Shown piece by piece: positions 60,000 to 64,000 of a stretch of 64,000 nucleotides of DNA. The notes below the pieces were generated by a model that saw nothing but the letters and a program-made list of their open reading frames with translations, ran no database searches and was not told the origin of the DNA. The position numbers and the translations under genes are program-made. Origin of the DNA: Noviluteimonas gilva (lineage in GTDB: Bacteria; Pseudomonadota; Gammaproteobacteria; Xanthomonadales; Xanthomonadaceae); the NCBI RefSeq assembly GCF_009740395.1, contig NZ_WOXT01000006.1, forward strand, positions 1-64,000. The letters are read 5' to 3'. Position 1 is the stretch's first letter, and the number at the start of each line of letters is the position of its first letter.

Positions 60000-60814
60000 T
60001 TCGACTCTTCCTTCTTCGCGCGATTCCAATAAGCGTCCTGCCCATCCAACGGCAATGAAGACAGATGAATCCCCTCCGCCTCCGCCATCACCTCCATCAT
60101 CCGGAACCGCCGCTCGAACTTCAGATTCGCCCGACGCAACGCAGACCCGACATCCACCTTCGCGTGCCGCGCGATGTTCGCGCACACGAACAACAGATCG
60201 CCGATCTCATCCTCCAGCCGATCGCGCGCGAACGCATCGGTGGGATCGACGGCGACGGCTTCGAACTCCGCCCGCACCTCGTCGATCTCCTCGTGCAACT
60301 TCTCGATCACGGGCGCAGGCCCCGGCCAGTCGAACCCGACCTTCGCCGCCTTGTGCTGCAACTTCACCGCACGCTGCCATTCCGGCAAACCACGCGCGAT
60401 GCCGGCCAGCGCACTCGTGTCCTCATGTCCCGCGGCGTCGCGCTCGCGGCGCTTGTGTTCTTCCCACGCGACCGTCTGCGCCTTCGCATCGCCGACTTGC
60501 GCATCGGCGAACACATGCGGATGCCGGCGCACCATCTTGTCGCAGATCGCCGCGACGACATCGTTGAAATCGAACGCGCCCTGCTCTTCCGCCATGCGCG
60601 CGTGGAAGACGACCTGCAACAACAGATCGCCGAGTTCATCGCGCAATCCCGGCAGATCCTTGCGATCGATCGCATCGGCGACTTCGTACGCTTCTTCGAC
60701 GGTATACGGCGCGATGCTCGCGAAGGTCTGCTCGACGTCCCACGGGCAGCCGCCATTCGGATCGCGCAAGCGCGCCATGATCTGTAACAAGGCATCGATG
60801 TTCGGCTTGCTCAT
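59996..60814 (-). CDS. mazG: Nucleoside triphosphate pyrophosphohydrolase MazG
   Basis: Hydrolyses (d)NTPs to monophosphates and affects the stringent response in E. coli. The 272-residue protein has two MazG domains. The first carries LRDPNGGCPWDVEQTFASI, EEAYEVADAI and DELGDLLLQVVFHA, with the metal-binding EExxE/ExxD pattern. The second carries EKLHEEIDEVRAE and LEDEIGDLLFVCANIARH, with WNRAKKEE at the end. It overlaps the cysQ stop by four bases. Confidence 0.95.
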   Translation of the reverse strand: MSKPNIDALLQIMARLRDPNGGCPWDVEQTFASIAPYTVEEAYEVADAIDRKDLPGLRDELGDLLLQVVFHARMAEEQGAFDFNDVVAAICDKMVRRHPHVFADAQVGDAKAQTVAWEEHKRRERDAAGHEDTSALAGIARGLPEWQRAVKLQHKAAKVGFDWPGPAPVIEKLHEEIDEVRAEFEAVAVDPTDAFARDRLEDEIGDLLFVCANIARHAKVDVGSALRRANLKFERRFRMMEVMAEAEGIHLSSLPLDGQDAYWNRAKKEESK

Positions 60815-61617
60815 GCGTTCATCCATTCGCGCCAGGGCAGTTGCGGATCGCCGAGTGCGAGGAAATCGCCGTTGAGGATCGTTTCGCGCTGGTTGTAGCG
60901 CATCGGACGGCCCTTCGCGTCGACGACCATGCCGCCTGCGGATTCCAGGACGATCTGCCCCGCGGCCGTGTCCCATTCGCTGGTCGGGCCGAAGCGCGGA
61001 TACACATCGAGCCCGCCATCGGCGAGCCGGCAGAATTTCAACGACGAACCCAGGCTCAGCGGTTCGGTCGGACCGAGCTTCGCGATGAACGCATCGGTGC
61101 GTTCGTCGCGATGCGAGCGGCTGGCGGCCACGCGCAGCGGTGCGGTCGCGGGGCGGCGCGACTGGATCGCGATCTCGCCGTCGCCACGCCGATGCAACGC
61201 AGGACCACCGCGCATCGCGTGCCACAGATCGCCCGTCACCGGCGCCTGCACGACACCGAAGATCACTTCGCCATCTTCGATGAGCGCGAGGTTCACCGAG
61301 AACTCGCCGTTGCGCTTGACGAACTCGCGCGTGCCGTCGAGCGGATCGACCAGCCACAGGCGACGCCATTCGCGGCGCATGTTCCATGTGGTGTCTTCCG
61401 CGGCTTCTTCCGAGAGCACGGGAATGTTGGGCGTCAGCGCTTCGAGGCCTTCGACGAGGATGCGATGCGCCGCAAGATCGGCCGCGGTGAGCGGGCTGCA
61501 GTCGGACTTGCGTTCGACCTCGAAGGGCTGCTCGTAGATCCCGAGGATCGCGACCGCGGCCTGTTGCGCAAGGGCAATCGCGCCTTCGCGCAATGCATCG
61601 TCGATCTTCATCATCAT
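60811..61617 (-). CDS. cysQ: 3'(2'),5'-bisphosphate nucleotidase
   Basis: An inositol-monophosphatase-fold enzyme converting PAP to AMP, linked to sulfate assimilation and PAP detoxification. The 268-residue protein has SDCSPLTAADLAAH, VLSEEAAEDTTW, LWLVDPLDGTREFVKRNGEF with metal ligands, VQAPVTGDLWHA, and late SEWDTAAGQIVLESAGG. Three consecutive ATGs (61617, 61614, 61611) are possible starts. It overlaps both nudE upstream and mazG downstream. Confidence 0.94.
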   Translation of the reverse strand: MMMKIDDALREGAIALAQQAAVAILGIYEQPFEVERKSDCSPLTAADLAAHRILVEGLEALTPNIPVLSEEAAEDTTWNMRREWRRLWLVDPLDGTREFVKRNGEFSVNLALIEDGEVIFGVVQAPVTGDLWHAMRGGPALHRRGDGEIAIQSRRPATAPLRVAASRSHRDERTDAFIAKLGPTEPLSLGSSLKFCRLADGGLDVYPRFGPTSEWDTAAGQIVLESAGGMVVDAKGRPMRYNQRETILNGDFLALGDPQLPWREWMNA

Positions 61618-62171
61618 CGATTGGCCGCCTGCATGCGCAGCCATTCGCGCACGACGAACAACGCGGCGATCGAGCGGCCTTCGGAGAAATCCTCGCGCAA
61701 GATCAGCTGGTCCAGCGCGTCGAGCTTCCATGGCACCACTTCCAGCTCCTCGGGTTCGTCGCCGGGCAGGCGTTCTTCGTACAGATCGCGCGCGAGCACC
61801 AGGTGCGTCTGGTGGCTCATGTAGGTGGGCGCGAGCGTGATCGAACGCAGCACCTGCAGGGAGCGCGCGCCGTAGCCGGCCTCTTCCTTCAGTTCGCGGT
61901 CGGCGGCCTGTTCGGGCGTCTCGCCGGCGTCGATGCGGCCTTTCACGAGGCCGAGTTCGTAACGATGCATCCCGGCCGCATATTCGCGCACGAGCAGCGC
62001 GGTCTGGGCGTCGAGCATCGGCACGACGATCACGGCCCCGTGGCCGCGCCCGTGAAGGCGTTCGTAGCGGCGGCGCTCGCCGTTGTCGAACTCCAGGTCC
62101 AGGCGCTCCATGCGCCAGGGGCCGGCGTCGTGCTCGGTGATGCCGTGGATGGTGGGCAGGCGGCGGGTCAT
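61614..62171 (-). CDS. nudE: ADP compounds hydrolase NudE (Nudix)
   Basis: A Nudix hydrolase acting on ADP-ribose, NADH and Ap3A-type compounds. The 185-residue protein has the Nudix box GRIDAGETPEQAADRELKEE followed by AG, with the catalytic REx2EE glutamates, plus the downstream ITLAPTYMSHQTHLVLA typical of NudE. The start ATG 62171 gives MTRRLPTIHG; an ATG at 62186 would leave only two bases to bioA. It leads nudE-cysQ-mazG-DUF962, a run of overlapping genes. Confidence 0.92.
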   Translation of the reverse strand: MTRRLPTIHGITEHDAGPWRMERLDLEFDNGERRRYERLHGRGHGAVIVVPMLDAQTALLVREYAAGMHRYELGLVKGRIDAGETPEQAADRELKEEAGYGARSLQVLRSITLAPTYMSHQTHLVLARDLYEERLPGDEPEELEVVPWKLDALDQLILREDFSEGRSIAALFVVREWLRMQAANR

Positions 62172-62188
62172 GGACGCAGAATGCACGA

Positions 62189-63562
62189 ATGGACAGCTTC
62201 GACCCGATGATAGCGCGCGACCTGCAGGTGCTGTGGCACCCCTGCACGCAGATGCGCGAACACCCCGCGATCCTGCCGCTGGTGCCCATTGCGCGGGGCG
62301 AAGGCGCGTGGCTGGTGGGGACCGATGGCAAGCGCTATCTCGACGCGGTGTCGAGCTGGTGGACCAACCTGTTCGGCCATGCCGAACCGCGCATCGCGCG
62401 CGCGATCGCCGAACAGGCGGGAACGCTCGAACAGGTGATCCTCGCCGGCTTCACGCACGAGCCCGCGGTCGCGCTCGCCGAACGCCTGCTTTCGTTCGCA
62501 CCACGCGAAGCGGGCCGCGCGCCGCTCGCGAAGGTCTTCTATGCCGACAACGGTTCGGCGGGCGTGGAAGTCGCGCTGAAGATGGCCTTCCACTGGTTCC
62601 GCAATCGCGGGCAAACGCAGCGCACGAAGTTCATCGCGCTGGAAAACGGGTATCACGGCGAAACGATCGGCGCGCTCGCGGTCGGTGATATTCCGCTCTA
62701 TCGGCGCGTGTATGCACCGCTGCTGGCCGAAGCGATCTTCGCGCCCTCGCCCGACGCCTACCTGGCGCGCGAAGGCGAGACGCCGGTCGATTGCGCCGAG
62801 CGCGCGGCGGAAGCATTGCGCGACATCCTCGAACGCCACGGCCACGAAGTCTGCGCGCTGATCCTCGAACCCCGCGTGCAATGCGCCGGCGGCATGCGGA
62901 TGCATGATCCGGTGTATCTCAAGCGTGCGCGCGAACTCTGCGATGCGCATGGCGTGTTCCTGATCGCCGACGAGATCGCCGTGGGCTTCGGCCGCACGGG
63001 TACGCGCTTCGCGTGCGAACAGGCGGGCATCCAGCCGGATCTGATGTGCCTGTCGAAGGGCTTGACCGGTGGATTCCTGCCGCTCGCGGCGGTGCTCGCG
63101 ACGCAGGCGATCTACGACGGCTTCCTCGATGATTCGCGCGAGCGCGCCTTCCTGCATTCGCACAGCTACACGGGCAATCCGCTCGCGTGCGCGGCCGCGC
63201 TGCGTGCGCAGGCGATCTTCGACGAAGACGACGTGCTGGTGCGCAACCTCGCGACGGCGGCGCGCATGACGGAACTCGCGGCGTCGGTCGCCGAGTCGCC
63301 GCACGTCGCCGATGCGCGCCAGGCCGGGATGATCCTCGCCTTCGAACTGACGAAGAACGGCGACAAGGCCACGCCCTTCGACGGCGCTTCACGCGTGGGG
63401 CTGCACGCTTATCGCAAAGCCCTGGAGCTGGGTGTCGTGTTGCGCCCGTTGGGCGACATCCTCTACTGGATGCCGCCCTACTGCATCGACGACGATCAGC
63501 TCGACCTCCTCGCGCGCGCCACGCGCGAGGCCATCTTCCACGCCACGAAGGACGCTGCCTGA
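62189..63562 (+). CDS. bioA: Adenosylmethionine-8-amino-7-oxononanoate aminotransferase
   Basis: A PLP class III transaminase making 7,8-diaminopelargonate in biotin synthesis, with SAM as amino donor. The 457-residue protein has VLWHPCTQM, DAVSSWWTNLFGHAEPRI, VFYADNGSAGVEVALKMAFH, ENGYHGETIGALAVGD, FLIADEIAVGFGRTGT and CLSKGLTGGFLPLAAVLA with the PLP lysine. A second ATG at 62207 is an alternative start. It is divergent from nudE with 17 bases between starts, so the promoters overlap coding sequence. No BirA-type operator was identified. Confidence 0.95.
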   Translation: MDSFDPMIARDLQVLWHPCTQMREHPAILPLVPIARGEGAWLVGTDGKRYLDAVSSWWTNLFGHAEPRIARAIAEQAGTLEQVILAGFTHEPAVALAERLLSFAPREAGRAPLAKVFYADNGSAGVEVALKMAFHWFRNRGQTQRTKFIALENGYHGETIGALAVGDIPLYRRVYAPLLAEAIFAPSPDAYLAREGETPVDCAERAAEALRDILERHGHEVCALILEPRVQCAGGMRMHDPVYLKRARELCDAHGVFLIADEIAVGFGRTGTRFACEQAGIQPDLMCLSKGLTGGFLPLAAVLATQAIYDGFLDDSRERAFLHSHSYTGNPLACAAALRAQAIFDEDDVLVRNLATAARMTELAASVAESPHVADARQAGMILAFELTKNGDKATPFDGASRVGLHAYRKALELGVVLRPLGDILYWMPPYCIDDDQLDLLARATREAIFHATKDAA

Positions 63563-64000
63563 TGCGTACCACGCGCGTATTCGTCGACATGCCGCTCAAG
63601 CCGGGCGCGTTGATCACGTTGCCGGACGATGCCGCCGCCCATCTGGTCCGCGTGTTGCGCCTGCAGGAAGGCGATGCGTGCGTGCTGTTCAACGGCGACG
63701 GTGGCGATTACTCGGCGTCGTTGCTGGTCGCCAACAAGCGCGGCGTGCAGGCGCAGGTGCTTGCGCGGCGCGAGGTCGACAACGAATCGCCGCTGCGCAT
63801 CGCGCTCGTGCAGGGGATCGCGCGCGGCGAGAAGATGGATTGGATCCTGCAGAAGGCGACCGAACTCGGCGTCGCCTCGGTGCTGCCGGTGCAGAGCGAT
63901 CGCAGCGAAGTGAAACTCGAACCCGAGCGCGCGGTGAAGCGGCTCGCGCATTGGCGCAGTGTGGTGGTGTCTGCGTGCGAACAAAGCGGGCGCGCACGCG
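63562..64000 (+). CDS. rsmE: 16S rRNA (uracil1498-N3)-methyltransferase, 3' end missing
   Basis: Methylates U1498 of 16S rRNA with SAM. The visible 146 residues hold the N-terminal PUA-like domain (RVFVDMPLKPGALITLP, AAHLVRVLRLQEGD, LFNGDGGDYSASL) and the start of the SPOUT domain (IALVQGIARGEKMDWILQKA, TELGV and VLPVQSDRSEVKL, then AHWRSVVVSACEQSGR). The C-terminal part with the trefoil knot lies beyond the window. Its ATG shares a base with the bioA stop. Confidence 0.94.
   Translation, partial: MRTTRVFVDMPLKPGALITLPDDAAAHLVRVLRLQEGDACVLFNGDGGDYSASLLVANKRGVQAQVLARREVDNESPLRIALVQGIARGEKMDWILQKATELGVASVLPVQSDRSEVKLEPERAVKRLAHWRSVVVSACEQSGRAR

Overview
The window is GC-rich chromosomal DNA from a gammaproteobacterium of the Lysobacteraceae/Xanthomonadaceae, most likely Lysobacter or a close relative. 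The evidence is the order rpoN-hpf-ptsN-hprK-rapZ-EIIA-HPr-EI-mgtE (HPr kinase is rare in other gammaproteobacteria), the pilT-pilU pair, small proteins of an apparently Xanthomonadaceae-restricted type (XAC0095-like), and many copies of a dispersed palindromic repeat that this group carries between genes. No transposase, integrase, phage module or CRISPR array was found.

Layout. 1-3.0 kb is an accessory margin: a tRNA-Leu-like gene with an abnormal anticodon arm, a DUF6188 protein, a small lipoprotein, a 21-bp tandem repeat array, an XAC0095-like gene and a duplicated terminator. 3.0-16 kb is a cell-envelope and regulatory block: ibaG-murA on the minus strand; then kdsD-kdsC-lptC-lptA-lptB (Kdo synthesis and LPS transport), rpoN, hpf, the nitrogen/carbon phosphotransferase set and mgtE. 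16-22.2 kb (minus) holds an atypical membrane coiled-coil protein, algH-ruvX-pyrB, a HigB/HigA-like toxin-antitoxin pair and pilT-pilU. 22.4-28.5 kb holds yggS-proC-DUF4426, a periplasmic-binding-like protein with pdxH, aroK-aroB and dusB. 28.7-33.6 kb is the S-adenosylmethionine cycle: metK, an SAH riboswitch, ahcY and metF. 33.6-39.7 kb holds two DUF4124 paralogues, ilvE, a two-component system, and rimK with its retropepsin-like partner. 39.8-49.4 kb holds tRNA-Gly(CCC), a GDSL esterase autotransporter, thiS, a minus-strand c-di-GMP-I riboswitch with terminator, thiG, trmB, an SLC13 permease, a Rieske protein, a fumarylacetoacetase-family protein, mscL and an M28 peptidase. 49.5-59.7 kb is a second accessory region of small unknown proteins, a glycosyltransferase-cupin pair, an Hsp20 operon, a MipA/OmpV-like outer-membrane protein and four of the five copies of a structured repeat. 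59.7-64 kb (nudE-cysQ-mazG-DUF962 on minus; bioA-rsmE on plus) returns to core genes, with rsmE cut by the window end.

How the genes work together. kdsD/kdsC make Kdo and lptA/B/C move finished LPS outward, while murA opens peptidoglycan synthesis. HPr, EI, EIIA-Ntr, EIIA-Man and HprK form a regulatory phosphorelay without any sugar permease here. metK makes SAM, ahcY removes SAH and metF feeds methyl groups for methionine, with ahcY under SAH control. PilT and PilU are the twitching-motility retraction ATPases.

Most notable observations: (1) a c-di-GMP-I riboswitch with its own terminator on the strand opposite thiS-thiG, upstream of the esterase autotransporter; (2) a repeat of about 165 bp present five times, whose two hairpin stems differ between copies with compensating changes; (3) two 21-bp, seven-residue-periodic repeat arrays, each lying upstream of an XAC0095-like gene on that gene's strand; (4) a tRNA-like gene with an apparent four-base anticodon loop; (5) an Hsp20 operon whose downstream genes share a tryptophan-rich helical motif.
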